A model generated the notes under the pieces. That model was not told the DNA's origin, ran no database searches, and saw nothing but the letters and a program-made list of their open reading frames with translations. The position numbers and the translations under genes are program-made. Shown here one piece after another: positions 1-10,545 of a stretch of 64,000 nt of DNA (positions are counted from its first letter, which is position 1; each line of letters begins with the position of its first letter). Source of the DNA: Notamacropus eugenii (taxonomy: Eukaryota; Chordata; Mammalia; Diprotodontia; Macropodidae); NCBI RefSeq assembly GCF_028372415.1, contig NC_092878.1, forward strand, positions 31,277,903 through 31,341,902. The letters run 5' to 3'.

Positions 1-88
1 TCCAGTCATTCACTATGTTTTGTCCATTTTTTCCTTTGAGAATAGATTTGTCCCTTCCTCTTCATTCCCAATACCAACACCCATGTCC

Positions 89-133
89 AAGGAAGGAAGG
101 AAGGAAGGAAGGAAGGAAGGAAGGAAGGAAGAA
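89..133. repeat. (GGAA)n microsatellite
   Basis: About ten GGAA units precede the A/T-rich start of a SINE. Confidence 0.95.
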
Positions 134-142
134 AACAACTTT

Positions 143-374
143 TTTATTAAGCCCTTACTGTGTGCCAGGCACTGTGTGCTTTGCAAATATTATTTCATTT
201 GATCCTACTAACAATCCTGGAGAAATAGGTCTATTATTATTCCCATTTCACAGTTGAGGAAACTGAGGCAGACAGAGGTTAAGTGATTTGGCCAGGGTTA
301 CGCAGCTGGTAAATGTCTGAGATCACATTTGAATTCAGGTCTTCCTGACTCTATCCTCTATCACCTGGCTGCCT
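143..374 (-). mobile_element. CORE-SINE (MIR-type), full length
   Basis: Read on the - strand it has the tRNA-derived head ('ggcagccaggtgatagagg'), the core ('aagtcacttaacc' / 'ctcagtttcctcaactgtga') and a 3' end in 'ctggcacacagtaagggctt'-like sequence. This arrangement is typical of MIR/MAR CORE-SINEs. Confidence 0.85.
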
Positions 375-535
375 CATTATTTCGATTCCTATTACTGTAA
401 TGGCCTCCTAATTGGCTTTCCTGCCTCTAGTCTTTTCCCCTGGCTTCTTCCTTCCTCCCTGCCCCCAATCCATTTTACGTACCGTTGCCAGATGAATCCT
501 CTAAAACACTTTGAAGCAAATTACTCCTCACAGAA
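375..535 (+). mobile_element. L2 LINE fragment
   Basis: 'ggcctcctaattggctttcctgcctctagt' is diagnostic of the L2 ORF2 3' region ('ctcctaattggtctccctgc'). The match fades near 515, where a MIR tail begins. Confidence 0.75.
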
Positions 536-625
536 TTGGTGACAGGATCAAATGAAGTGATACTCAAAGCATTTGTAAGCACCAAGACCTACATAAATGT
601 GTGGGATTATTATAATGTCAAGATT
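536..625 (+). mobile_element. MIR-type SINE 3' fragment
   Basis: 'ggatcaaatgaagtgatac' through 'cctacataaatgtgtggg...attattat' follows the MIR 3' half. Confidence 0.55.
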
Positions 626-1214
626 ATCAACAACCTACAGTGTACCATATCAAAGCTGAATTCCTCTGCCGAGTTTTCTAAGCTCTTCGAGCATCCAGCC
701 TTTCCCTACTTCTTATACTACACAATGCGATCTTGTCACATCACAGTCAATCCATTTTTCATACGCTTATGCTTAGAGTTTAAATAATATGTAATTGCTT
801 TATGATAAACGTTTAATGATGTTCATCATGGCATTGTCAGATGAGAATATGCAAATTACAGGGGAAAGTGAAATTGGAACCATTTGGATAACAGTATCCA
901 AATGAACTGACCCTGGCGTCCCTACAAAACTCATCTAAAAATATCCCTGAAACACATAGCTTCAGTGCTGTGCCATATGCCAGGGTCAGTTAATATGCCC
1001 AGCTGGAATGTTGTCATTTTTGTTACTTATTCTTCAAAATTCTCTTCCCCACTTAATTTTCTTTCTTCTGACAACATTTTTCTTTCCAGTCTGAAAGGAA
1101 GAGTAAAGTCACCTTCATTATTAGGTCACTTTATCAAAGTTATGTGATTTTGTGGAAACTCAACAGTTCTCATCAACAGGAAGAAATCTGGGAGAAGCAA
1201 CATGTGGCAATGGA
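626..1214. other. No clear feature; possible L2 remnant at 626-760
   Basis: The first 130 bases weakly resemble L2 continued past the SINE. The rest is AT-rich sequence without recognisable elements or a credible reading frame. Confidence 0.4.
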
Positions 1215-1470
1215 AAGTTATAGAACCTGAGCTTGAAAGCTTTTGCAGAATGTCTTGTGTAACCTTTGACAAATTATTTAAACTTCTGTACCTCCATTTC
1301 TTCAAATGTAAAATGAGGGGATTGGGAGAGAATGCCCAAGGTTCCTTCCATGGTCTTGTTAGGGAAGCTTAGAGAGTTACATATCCTTAAATGACTTGTG
1401 TGTGGTCATGTCAAAGGCAGCATACAAACCCAGTTCTTTCTGACTCCTCTATACCAAGGTTCCTTCCATT
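1215..1470 (+). mobile_element. THER1-like SINE followed by an inverted CORE-SINE fragment
   Basis: 1215-1360 reads as a + strand CORE-SINE ending 'aaaatgaggggattgg...ggttccttcca'. From 1361 to 1470 a second fragment in - orientation ('aatgacttgtgtgtggtcat...cagttctttctgactcc') follows. Confidence 0.6.
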
Positions 1471-1639
1471 GCTCCCATCTTCCTCAAAAAACACAATTGA
1501 TTTAATTCGACATTGTTACAGTTGAGTTCATTCTATTTTTCACAGATGACTGGGGGTAGGAAAAGTGGAATGAAGGGAGTGGACTGCATGGCTCCTCTGG
1601 TGCCTTCCAGCCCAAATTCTATGGTCTTCTGAGCAGTGT

Positions 1640-1855
1640 TTGGTGAGAGGCAAACCATGGCATCGTGAGAAGCTAGTCTTAGAGTCAGGAAGTTCTAGGT
1701 TTAAATCCTGATTTTGTCACACATACCCTGGTCTGTGACTGTGTAAATAACAACCTCTCAGTCTCCTCTCAGTATATAAGACTACAAATTGGAGAACATA
1801 TGCCAGTGTGTACCGGTAGAAGGAGTTTCCTTACTAGGAACTTCCTCTATTCATG
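1640..1855 (+). mobile_element. CORE-SINE variant with 'gagggagtttcc' tail
   Basis: The head and core ('gagtcaggaagttctaggtt', 'tcctgattttgtcacac') are followed by a distinct tail 'cctctcagt...gactacaaattg...cggtagaaggagtttcctta'. The same tail recurs at 22691, 39155 and 46790, so it is a separate SINE subfamily. Confidence 0.7.
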
Positions 1856-2344
1856 AAAGCAATGTTCTGGACCAAAAAAATATTTTAATCTACTACTCTC
1901 AAAAAAGAAAATCATGCAGTTCAAGATAGGAAGAAGTCATTTTTCTGCTCAGTTTAAAAAACAAAACTGTCAGTCTATTTCACAGAGAATTTAGAAAATG
2001 TCTTATTATGAGCTTAGTGTCATAGAAATGCCCTTTGATCTTGGCCATTTTATGACTGTCATCACCATAGTAACAAGGTATGCTAGTTGCCTTTACCTAG
2101 TGGAGCTACGAGAAGATATGGCGGCTTTCCCATTCACTCAGCAAGGAGTCCTCCAGGGTACAGGTGTCTGGAAGAAACCATATTGGTCCTTTTCCTTGTG
2201 AATTGTCTCACACAATTCACAAGCTCTGGAGAGCTCTATTTCCACATCAGTCAAAGACTAAGGAATTTCTGTTCCTTGAATGTCTTGTAAGGAACCTCTG
2301 TCAAAGTTGGCTGTAAGCCAACCTTCAAAATTACATTTTGTTGG
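1856..2344. other. No recognised feature
   Basis: Mixed-composition sequence containing short inverted 'gtgaattgtctcacacaattcac' style repetition near 2200; no gene or repeat recognised. Confidence 0.4.
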
Positions 2345-2425
2345 TACAGCCACAGTCAGCTAACATTTATTAAGTACCTACTGTGTGCCAGGCACTAAGC
2401 ACTGCTTTAACATAAGACACATGGA
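2345..2425 (-). mobile_element. L2/MIR 3'-end fragment
   Basis: 'aacatttattaagtacctac' followed by 'tgtgtgccaggcactaagca' is the reverse complement of the L2/MIR 3' terminus. Confidence 0.65.
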
Positions 2426-2774
2426 GTAATGAGTAAAAGGAAACATTCAGTCATATGTTCTAATACCTTGTCAATCACTTCCAGACAGTTTTTGATCTCC
2501 AAATGGTTTTCCCTCAATACCCACCACCATTTTCTTTTTTTCAGGCCAACCCTCTTTCCTTCTATACTATACCTTATATTTCTTTAGAGGTTTTCTCCCA
2601 TGAAATCCAAAGGCATTTGTAGCTATTAATTCATTGATTCTCACAATGTCCATGTCAAGCAGGTGGGAGGTCAATGTCACGCCATATTATTTCCCAAGTT
2701 AATGCATTTAAAAGTATATTGTTGTTATTCAGTTGGATGGGATTGTTTCCCCCCCCCCCGAATTCTTCATATTC
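2426..2774. other. No gene; contains a C11 run
   Basis: Unclassified sequence with a run of eleven C at 2749-2759. Confidence 0.5.
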
Positions 2775-3012
2775 CTCATTTCTTGTTGATGTTCAGTTGT
2801 GTTTGACTGTTCGGGACTCCATTTGGGATTTTTGTGAGAAAGATATTGGAGGAGTTTGCCATTTTCTTCTCCAGCTCATTTTACAGATGAGGAAACAGGA
2901 TTAAGTAACTTGCCCAGGATCACACTGCTAGTGTCTGAGGCCAGATTTGAACTCAGGGAGATGAGTCTTCGTGACTCCAGGACCAACACTACCCACTGCA
3001 TCACCTAGTTTC
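2775..3012 (-). mobile_element. MAR1-type CORE-SINE
   Basis: The - strand copy has the core ('aagttacttaatcc', 'gtttcctcatctgtaaaatg') and the BovB/RTE-like 3' end ('agctggagaagaaaatggc' to 'tcccgaacagtcaaacac'). MAR1 is known as a CORE-SINE that borrowed its tail from an RTE-clade LINE. Confidence 0.85.
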
Positions 3013-3039
3013 ACTGTAGGGCATATATACCAAAGGGAG

Positions 3040-3500
3040 GTAAATTAAGTCAAACAAAAAAAATCAATAAGGATTTAGTAAGTGCTTATTATCTGCTGGG
3101 GATACAAAGAAAGGCAAAAAGTAGTCTCCGCTATTGAGTAGTACATAGCCTAGTGGAGGAAACAATATACAAACAACTGTCTACAAGTAAATAAATATGA
3201 TAAATTGTAGGTAATCTCAGAAGGAAGGCGCTGGTAACAAGGGAGCCGGGCAAAGGCTTCTTGCAGAAAGTTGAGACTTGAAGGAAGTGGGGGATGCTGG
3301 GAGGCAGAGAAAGGGAAGGAGTCATGGGGGACAGCCAGGGAAGGTGCATGGAGCTGGGAGGTGGAGTGTTTTGTTAAAAAAAACCCACAAAACCTCAGCA
3401 AGATGGGCATTGTCCTTGAACTGTAGGACAGATGGAGAGAAGGAGACTAGAAAGACAGGAAAGGGCCAGGTTATGAAAAATGCTTTCTTTATGGTCCATT
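3040..3500 (-). mobile_element. L2 3' UTR-related repeat
   Basis: 'tagtaagtgcttattatctg', 'gggatacaaagaaaggcaaa' and 'cttcttgcagaaagttgag' are the reverse complement of the L2 3' UTR. A G/A-rich L2-associated segment ('gggggacagccagggaaggt', 'gaaagggccaggttatgaa') follows. Confidence 0.75.
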
Positions 3501-3514
3501 AAATTTGCTATTTC

Positions 3515-3740
3515 TTAAAAAAAAGTTTTTATTGAGGTCTTTTTCTACCACATCACCATGGTTTCCCCTAGTATCCTTTCCCCTCTCCCTTCCAGAGGAA
3601 CAAAGGAAGGAAATATGCTGGGGTTTTTGAATATAATAAAGAAAATAACCAAAAAAAAAATCAACGTAACAGATCAATACCTTGAAAAAGTCTGAAAATG
3701 TGCAACATACAGTTCTTATGTACCTCTATGGCCAAGATCA
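3515..3740 (-). mobile_element. Old L1-type 3' UTR fragment
   Basis: 'tttttattgaggtctttttc' and 'catcaccatggtttcccc' recur in diverged form at 26325 and 33395. At 33395 the same sequence leads into L1 ORF2, which identifies it as an L1-lineage 3' end on the - strand. Confidence 0.6.
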
Positions 3741-3884
3741 AAAAACATTTCTGTTACACTAAGGATTTGGATTAGATGACTTCTGGGCTCTCTGAGCCTA
3801 TGAACCTCTCCAGACTTGGTCCTGGCCTTCAAATGACAGATGTGTAGTCATATCTGCTAGATTTCTTTTTTAAGGACCATACCT
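3741..3884 (+). mobile_element. THER1-like SINE tail
   Basis: 'aggatttggattagatgact' then 'gggctctctgagcctatgaa' matches the THER1 3' half to about 3830; the remainder is unassigned. Confidence 0.5.
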
Positions 3885-4345
3885 TAAACCCAAATCACTC
3901 TGGCTCTCATTAACTGTCCCACCATAGGTTCCAGCTCAAGTCTCATTTGGTCTTTGGGCTCTGATGGCTCTGAGTGAGTATAAATTGCAATGGTCTCTGT
4001 TTTGGCCAGAAACCCTGACAGTCTTCCCCTCCCAAATTGATTTTTTTTGCTTTGGGTAGGTAAAAGTGGCCTTTCTTTGCCTCATTTCTCACCTAGCTTT
4101 AATCACTGAATGGATGTTGCTTGAGTCAGAGACCTGGGAAAGACCTTAGCTTAAAAAAGGCCAAGGTCTCCTATTGCATTGGGGCCATCCCTAGTCTTCC
4201 TGATCTATATCTTGCCACTTGCACCCAGATGTCTCTGGAGGGGAGAGAGAGGCTGGTTATTTTGTACAGCCCTGCCCCAGTTAACAATTCACTTGCAAGT
4301 CATGATGTCATGGTTGTCTTTAAGAATGAAAGACAATCAACCTAC
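3885..4345 (+). mobile_element. Unclassified marsupial repeat sharing a tail with WSINE1
   Basis: A 460-base block ends with 'atgtctctggaggggagaga', 'cacttgcaagtcatgatgtc' and 'atgaaagacaatcaac'. That tail is a diverged version of the WSINE1 3' end at 21540-21670. Its 5' part ('ggttccagctcaagtctcat', 'ttggccagaaaccctgacag') is unlike a tRNA SINE. It could be the 3' end of the LINE that moves WSINE1, or an LTR; I cannot decide. Confidence 0.5.
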
Positions 4346-4700
4346 TACGTTAAGCTCTGGGAATACAAACACGATGAATGAAATAATCCCTCTTCTCAAA
4401 AAGTTTATGCTCTAATGAGAGAGACAACAAATACACACACACATATAGACACATATATACATACATACTGAGAATAATAAAGAGAATGAAAACAAAGTAG
4501 TTTAATATAAAGTAGAGAGGGAGGGGTGGTGGTGCTAGAATGTGGAAAGACCATGTAAAAGGTCTTCAGCGATGTCTTGAAGGAAGAGAGGAATTTTGTA
4601 ATGTAGAGATAAGTAGGTATTATATTCCAGGCATGAAGGATAACCATGAAGGAGAAGGAGATCATTGTGAGGAATAAAGTGGCCTCAATTTTCCAGGCAA
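4346..4700 (-). mobile_element. L2 3' UTR fragment
   Basis: 'ctctgggaatacaaacac', 'aagtttatgctctaatgaga' and 'ttccaggcatgaaggataac' follow the L2 3' UTR reverse complement. A short CA/TA-rich stretch lies at 4430-4470. Confidence 0.65.
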
Positions 4701-4789
4701 AGTATGGGAGGCTTGAGAGAAGAAAAGGTTTGGAATAGCTTCTCTGGAATTGTGAGTTGGGAATTCAGTTAGGAAGGAATTAAATCATA

Positions 4790-4954
4790 ACAGTAGTCAG
4801 CATTTATATAACACTTTAAGATGTACAAAGCATGGTAAATATTTCATTCATTTTATCCTCACAAAAACCCTGGGAGGCAATTGTTTGCATTTTACTAAAG
4901 ACAAAGCAGAGGCAGACAAATTAAGTGACTTACCCAAAGTCTCTGAGCTAATCA
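4790..4954 (-). mobile_element. MIR-type SINE fragment
   Basis: 'agcatttatataacacttta', 'atccaaaaccc'-like core and 'ttaagtgacttacccaaagt' in - orientation. It abuts a MAR1 copy. Confidence 0.7.
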
Positions 4955-5160
4955 GGAAGACTCATTTTCCTGAGTTCAAATATGGCTGTGTGACCCTGGG
5001 TAAGTCATTTGATCCTGTTTGCCTTGGTTTCCTCATCTATAAGTGATCTGGAGAAGGAAATGGCAAACCACTCTATTATCTTTGCCAACAAAACCCCAAA
5101 TGGGGATCACGCAGAGTCAGATCTGACTGAAAAATGACTTAACAACAACACAGCAACACT
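4955..5160 (+). mobile_element. MAR1-type CORE-SINE
   Basis: Core 'tgtgtgaccctgggtaagtc' and tail 'ggagaaggaaatggcaaacc', 'agatctgactgaaaaatgac' are clear. The head is missing. Confidence 0.85.
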
Positions 5161-5195
5161 CTTCTGTCTAGTTACCTCCTAATAATGATAATAAC

Positions 5196-5290
5196 TATGC
5201 CACAATTATATATACCATATATATACACACATATGTGTGCATATATGTGTATGTAGGTGTGTATATATGTGTATGCACACATACATATTC
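5196..5290. repeat. TA/TG-rich microsatellite
   Basis: Imperfect alternating TA, CA and TG units, with alternating purine-pyrimidine character throughout. Confidence 0.85.
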
Positions 5291-5299
5291 AAATACACA

Positions 5300-5465
5300 C
5301 CAGTAGGTAGGTGCTATTATGATCCCAATTTTAAAGGTGAGGAAACTGAGACACAGGTTAAGTGACTTGCCCAGGATCATACAGGTAAGTGTCTGAGACA
5401 AGATTTGAACTCAGGTCTTCCGAATTCCATGTTTAACTCCCTATTCTCTGTACCACTAGCTGCCA
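5300..5465 (-). mobile_element. MIR/MAR CORE-SINE, 5' two thirds
   Basis: 'gtaggtgctattatgatccc', 'gaggaaactgagacacagg' and 'gatttgaactcaggtcttcc' in - orientation. Confidence 0.85.
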
Positions 5466-7600
5466 GTGAGGGTCCAGCTGAAGCTAGATAACACAAATTT
5501 ATAGTGAATCCAGTTGGTTTCCCTTGCATTATGAGAAATCATTGAGAAAATGACACAGTCATTTGGAGCTCACAAAGAGGGAGCTGCAATTCTCGATTTC
5601 ACCACAAGAGGACAGCAGCTGCATCTTATTTGTAGGTAAGAGGAAAGCCACACAAAGTGAACCGGTCAGGCACCGTACATTTGGAGGCCCTGTGGGTCCC
5701 TGGGAAGCCTCAGCTGATTTTTGTTTTCAGAGGACCAGAAAAATCACCCTATTTCCAGGTCATCTGTGGTGTGGTGAACCCTAAGATCTAATAGGACTGG
5801 ATCACAGGTTTTACAGTTGAAATGGAAACTGATATTTGTTTGGTCCTTTAGGTCATCCTGGACCCACCATTCTCTATGTGCCCCTCCAGTTAGCTCTCCA
5901 TCCTTTCCTCTGCCACTGAGCTCAGAGGATGTGCCAGGGCCACTCTGGACCGAAGCAAACTGCTTCATTAGAGCTACACTAGGAATACAAGAACGAAATG
6001 CCTTCATCCTTTCTTCCTCTATGTTGCGTATCAGCTTGCATGTATGAGCTGGAGCTGTTTCCCTAGCATTATTTTAAGTACGTAACAGTGGTGACTTTTA
6101 CATTTTTCGTCTGTGTAACTTTTCAGCTTTATACTGTATAAGATAATGAAATCCTGCTTCTAAAGCCTAGAAAATGTCCTTTTTTTCTGTTTGCGTTATT
6201 ATTAAAATTTTGGATAAACTGGATAAGATGACATCTAAAGTCTCATGATTCTGGTCAGACCATGGAAAGGCTCATGTGAGTTGCTCATTTTATACTTGAA
6301 GTCTAACCACCATTGTACTTCTGAATTTCCAGATAAAATGACTGTTTGAATGAGAAAGTCAGGGACCTGTGTGTTTTAAGAAGAATGATTGATTTTAACA
6401 TGGAAGTGATAACCTTCACTTTTTGCCATATCACTAAGTGCCCATACTTATTGGTTACACACCAATGTGAACAAGATTGATCCTGGCAAAATTGTGAAGT
6501 GAGCAGAGCTGGTCTACTTTGGTAATTCTCTCATATCTAGACTCTTGAAGACACTTACTTGGCTCTGCCTTTTGGAGTAATTCATTGGCAAGTAACAGTA
6601 ATTCCCAAATAAATCAGTGGATTATGTTTATTCCTCTGTAGTAGCATTAGCATATATGAGAAATACTTCTGGGAAAAGGGTTTTGATTTGAATAATTTAG
6701 GGAAAGTAGATATAGAAGGCCCTATAACCTAACTACTCCTTGGCTTGTGCTAAGTGAGGCAATCTTTCTGGGTCTCAGTGATCCCTTGGGGAAACTGGAA
6801 TAATCATGTACAACTTTTTGTATTGGAACATTGTTTCCCAGACCATATTTCCCAGAATCCTGGTATTCCAAATGATTCAGAAAGGAGTTCAGGGAGAAAA
6901 TTTCCAATGTCAGCAATATTTCCAGGCCCCCCCTCCCCCCAAAAAATTTGCTATAAAGTATTGCATGTACTTAAAACTTTTACGTGTGCCATTTTTAAAA
7001 TGTGAAAAGGGTTTAAGTTTTTTCTTTCTTTCTTTCTTTTTTGTGCTTTAAAATTTCCAACACTTTATCTTTGGAGTTTTGTATTGTATACATTTACCAT
7101 GACCCTTGTCCAGCATTTCTTGGTTCTGTCCATATATTTCAAGCTGAAAATCTGTGATATAATTAAGTGTGGAAACCCCTGTCCTGCAGAAACAACTGGC
7201 AAAATGGGAACATTTTGTGTAAATAAATTATTATTCATAATATTCTAATAGAGTAGTAAAAATGATTTTAGTTGCTTGGTTGCCAACGAACTCCTTTCTA
7301 AGGGGATATACCCCAATTATCCAAATCAAGGAGAAAGTTTAATGTGAATAATATAAAACAATAGATACTCCCTAGTTCATTTTGGAATGCAGACACAAAT
7401 TCACTCAGGCTCAAATCCTCTGTGCCCAAGTCTGATTTCACTCCCAGCTCAGGGCTAGTTGGGTAATAGGGCTGAGGCAGGAAGCCCATGTTTTCCCAGA
7501 TAATCTCCAACAATGAATGCAGACGGATATAGGAGGACTCCAGCTTACCAATGGGTTGTGTTCCCAAAATCCATTTCTAAGTGGTTTGGAACTCAGAATG
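5466..7600. other. 2.1 kb without recognised genes or repeats
   Basis: Apart from a (CTTT)n stretch at 7020-7042 I recognise nothing. The open frames here are short and unconvincing. The lack of repeats makes it a candidate for conserved noncoding sequence. A CTCF-like 14-mer lies at 5602-5615. Confidence 0.4.
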
Positions 7601-7628
7601 GATTTTTCCATAAAATCAGTATATAATG

Positions 7629-7680
7629 TGTGTGTGGGGGGAGGGGGGGAGGGTTGGGATGTGGGAGAGGAAGGGGGGAT
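7629..7680 (+). repeat. G-rich tract, potential G-quadruplex
   Basis: G6-A-G7-A-G3-TT-G3 at 7636-7658 is a four-run G-quadruplex pattern with very short loops. It is preceded by a TG run. Confidence 0.7.
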
Positions 7681-7689
7681 AGAGTTGAG

Positions 7690-8079
7690 AAAGTACAAAG
7701 ATAAATGTTTTTTTTTCCTAAATATCAGCAAAAATCAGCATCAGCAGTAGGTAGACCTCTGTCTTCACTAAAACAGAAGTATCTTCATTTAAAACAATGA
7801 AGATGACCATGGTAGATACCTATGGTGGTCATACAAATCCTTGTTTCATCCTCTGATAGGTGTTGCAATTCAAAGGATCCCTGGACAAATTTATCTCTTT
7901 GCATCTACCAAGGACTCTTTTACGATCTTAATTCATGGGACCTTATTAGAAGAGTGCCTTTGATGTTGCATTTTGATCTAGAGTTTCACATGTTTTTTTC
8001 ATAATCAACAAATGGCAATCAATGAGATCTTATGTTCCTTAGACAAATTTTGCTTCCTTATGTTTCCTATAGTCAGTCT
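7690..8079. other. No recognised feature
   Basis: AT-rich sequence next to an RTE fragment; nothing recognised. Confidence 0.4.
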
Positions 8080-8640
8080 AGATTGAGTGTTTCGAAAAAA
8101 TGTGCCCGTTCCCATCTCGTAATGTGCCCGTTCCCATCTCGTATTTTCATCAAGCGTACTTTTCATAGTATGTAGATCATTCTCACAAAGATTTTATAAA
8201 GATGAGAAAACAAGCATTTGGGTCAGTAGTTACTGATGTCTTAATTGCTCTATAAAAATAATACCATTTGTGATACCTCCTCTCTTCCCTAGGTCATTTG
8301 GTATTTTCAGTGCTTTCTGATATTTTCAAAAATGATCCCTAGGTTCTTGCAAAATTGTGTTACCAACAACATAAGCCTCTTTTGTGCATACTTTGTTTTG
8401 GTGAAACTTGTATTGTTTTCATCTCTGTAGTGTCAATTTTATTTTCTTATAGAGCATGGCAAGGGCTGAATTCTGCGTTTTCATGATCAGCAATGATGAA
8501 AATGATTGGCCATAGAAATGTTGACAGATCTGTTCCATTTTTTTGTCTGTTTCTTTTTCTTCTTCCAGTTTCAAACTTTCTACATATTCCTATTCATTGT
8601 TCTTCACTGTTTTGTGAAATGATCCTGCTTAGAATTAACA
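8080..8640 (-). mobile_element. RTE-clade LINE fragment (reverse transcriptase)
   Basis: On the - strand near 8180-8130 the frame reads TMKSTLDENTRWERAH, which I recognise as the RTE 'LDENTRWEQAGF' RT motif. Immediately upstream HLYKIFVRMI in another frame resembles 'YKLFTRI'. Several frame changes and stops show it is decayed. The outer limits are approximate. Confidence 0.6.
8099..8142. repeat. Perfect 22-bp tandem duplication
   Basis: The unit starting 'aatgtgcccgttcccatctc' and ending 'gt' occurs twice with no mismatch, inside the RTE RT motif. Confidence 0.95.
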
Positions 8641-8747
8641 TCTGTGCAAGTCACAAATCTTGAAATATTAAAGAAGGGTAATAGTGTAGTTTGTATGCCC
8701 GAACCTATTCAATTTGACATTGAGAGGGAGCTAGTTAGAATTGTGAT

Positions 8748-9012
8748 AGGTAGCTGTTCGATATACTGGGTGATACTCTGGACTAGAGTAAGGAAGACCT
8801 GAATTCAAATCCTACCTCAGATACTTACTAGCTATGTGACCCTGGGCAACTCACTAAACTACTCTCAGCCTCAGTTTTCTGACTTGTTAAATGAGGATAA
8901 TAATGGTTTCTATTACATTGGCTTGAAATGAGGATCCCATGACATAGCATATATAAAGTGCATGGCAGACCTTAAAATGCTATATAAATGTTAGCTGCTA
9001 TTATTATTAGTT
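8748..9012 (+). mobile_element. MIR-type CORE-SINE, near full length
   Basis: Head, core ('gtgaccctgggcaactcac', 'agcctcagttttctgact') and 3' end ('aaaatgctatataaatgtta') are all present. Confidence 0.85.
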
Positions 9013-9119
9013 AGAGCAAGTCAGCTTGGAATGAACACTATTTCATATCTGCATAAATCCCTCACTTAGTGCATATTCATTCAGTGTTCATTATTTTGAC
9101 AGGCATCGATCAAGCTGAT

Positions 9120-9310
9120 ATTACATGTAAAACTATCTGCTAGGTGTTGAGTATTCATTTAAAAAATGACATACTCTCTTTGCTCAATGAATTTATAGCC
9201 TAAGCGGGAGGGGATAACCTGGAGGTGAATAAATACAATGCAGAGTAAACGTGCAAAGGAGGTAACTATTTGAAGTATTTTGACAAGATCACTTTCAAGT
9301 GGGAGGATCA
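9120..9310 (-). mobile_element. L2 3' UTR fragment, diverged
   Basis: 'atctgctaggtgttgag', 'caatgaatttatagcctaag' and 'caatgcagagtaaac' weakly follow the L2 3' UTR reverse complement. Confidence 0.5.
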
Positions 9311-9839
9311 AGAAAGTTGATACCTGTACTGATTCTATAAGAGAAAGGAGGAGGAAAGAATTTAAATAGGTGGAAATGAGAAGGCAGCGTATGCCAAAAC
9401 TGTCTGCATTTGTGTGCAAGATAAGAGCAAGGTAATGTGGGTATTGGAGAGCTGACTGCTCTGGAACCCCAGCTCCCTTCCATCTACTTGGGTTGGTATA
9501 ATCCTTCTCTGTTTGGGAGGTAACAGTAGTAACCCTAGGATTGGTGGAAAACCACATGCAGGTTTGTTTACATGATCTTTTAGGGGGAGATTTGTTCATT
9601 AGGAAATGCACAGACAAACTTACTTCTTAGATCAAATTGGTACAAATGCCTTGAGTTCCATAGCTCAGGAAGAAAGTTATTGGAGTAGGCTGAAGAGATT
9701 TGAAAGATCACAAGCTTGGCCCCAGCGTTATAAAATTAATCCTTGCCCCTAAGTTGTAGTGTTCCTTGGGACTCTAGTGTGAGAAGGAGGGAGTGCACAG
9801 GGGAGATGCCAGTGTATTAACCAAGGCACTAAAATTAAT
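9311..9839. other. No recognised feature
   Basis: Unclassified sequence. A 152-codon - strand frame (9617-9159) covers part of it but looks spurious because it runs on into noncoding L2 sequence. Confidence 0.4.
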
Positions 9840-9990
9840 TGTATAGTAGTGTAGAGAGCCTGCAAGTCAAGAGACCTCAGTTCAAGTGCTCATTTAGCCA
9901 TTAACTAGGTGGGTCATACTAGTCCAATTATTTAATATCTCTGTATCTTTTTGCTCCTGTATAAAGTAGCAACAGTTCTTATGTACCTAC
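9840..9990 (+). mobile_element. Diverged CORE-SINE
   Basis: 'cctgcaagtcaagagacctc', 'gttcaagtgctcatttagcc' and 'tctgtatctttttgctcctg' follow the SINE core loosely. Confidence 0.5.
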
Positions 9991-10280
9991 ATCATACTCT
10001 TGTCACAGGGTGTACAGGATGTTCAGGGAGGACAGACACCTCTGAGGTGAGGGATTGTCAAACCCTTTTCAGGGCTGCTTATCCACCTCTGGTATCCACC
10101 TCTTACCCAACTCTCACGTGCAGCTTCCATGACTCTGTGTTGACCACACTGGTCTGAGAGCCAGAAGCCAGAGGGAGGCTCTTCTGAATCCCTGAGTTCC
10201 TAATTTTTGTCTTCTGATCTTGTTGCTTGATAGGGTGCCTTACTGAGTGGCAGGTGCTCAAGGAAATTGAGAATGTCATT
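9991..10280. other. Unclassified, possibly LTR-like
   Basis: 'gtgtacaggatgttcaggga' and 'ctcttacccaactctcacgt' give an impression of an interspersed repeat that I cannot name. No open frame of note. Confidence 0.3.
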
Positions 10281-10545
10281 CCATCAGTCAGCCAGCAGGC
10301 ATTTACTAAGTACATACTACTGTTCTGAGGAATACAAAGAAAAAATTAAAAAGCAGTCCCTAACATAAAAAAGTTCACATTTTTATGGGGGAGATAAACA
10401 TGTACACAAATGGGTACCTACAGGATACAGAACATATGGAATTAATCATTGAGGGGGGAGACATTAGCAGTTGGGGAGGTCAGGTAAGTAGGGAAGTTAT
10501 TTGCTAGATGAACCTGAAAAAGAACAAAGCCAATCATATGAACAG
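10281..10545 (-). mobile_element. L2 3' UTR fragment
   Basis: 'ggcatttactaagtacatac', 'aaaaagcagtccctaacata' and 'aaatgggtacctacagg' in - orientation. Confidence 0.7.

Noticed and set aside
8080..8640. RTE fragment as an active element
   Set aside because: The RT motif is split over frames with stops, and only about 0.5 kb remains.
9159..9617. 152-codon - strand open frame
   Set aside because: Its 3' third runs through L2 3' UTR sequence that is never coding, the composition is not protein-like, and no motif is recognisable.
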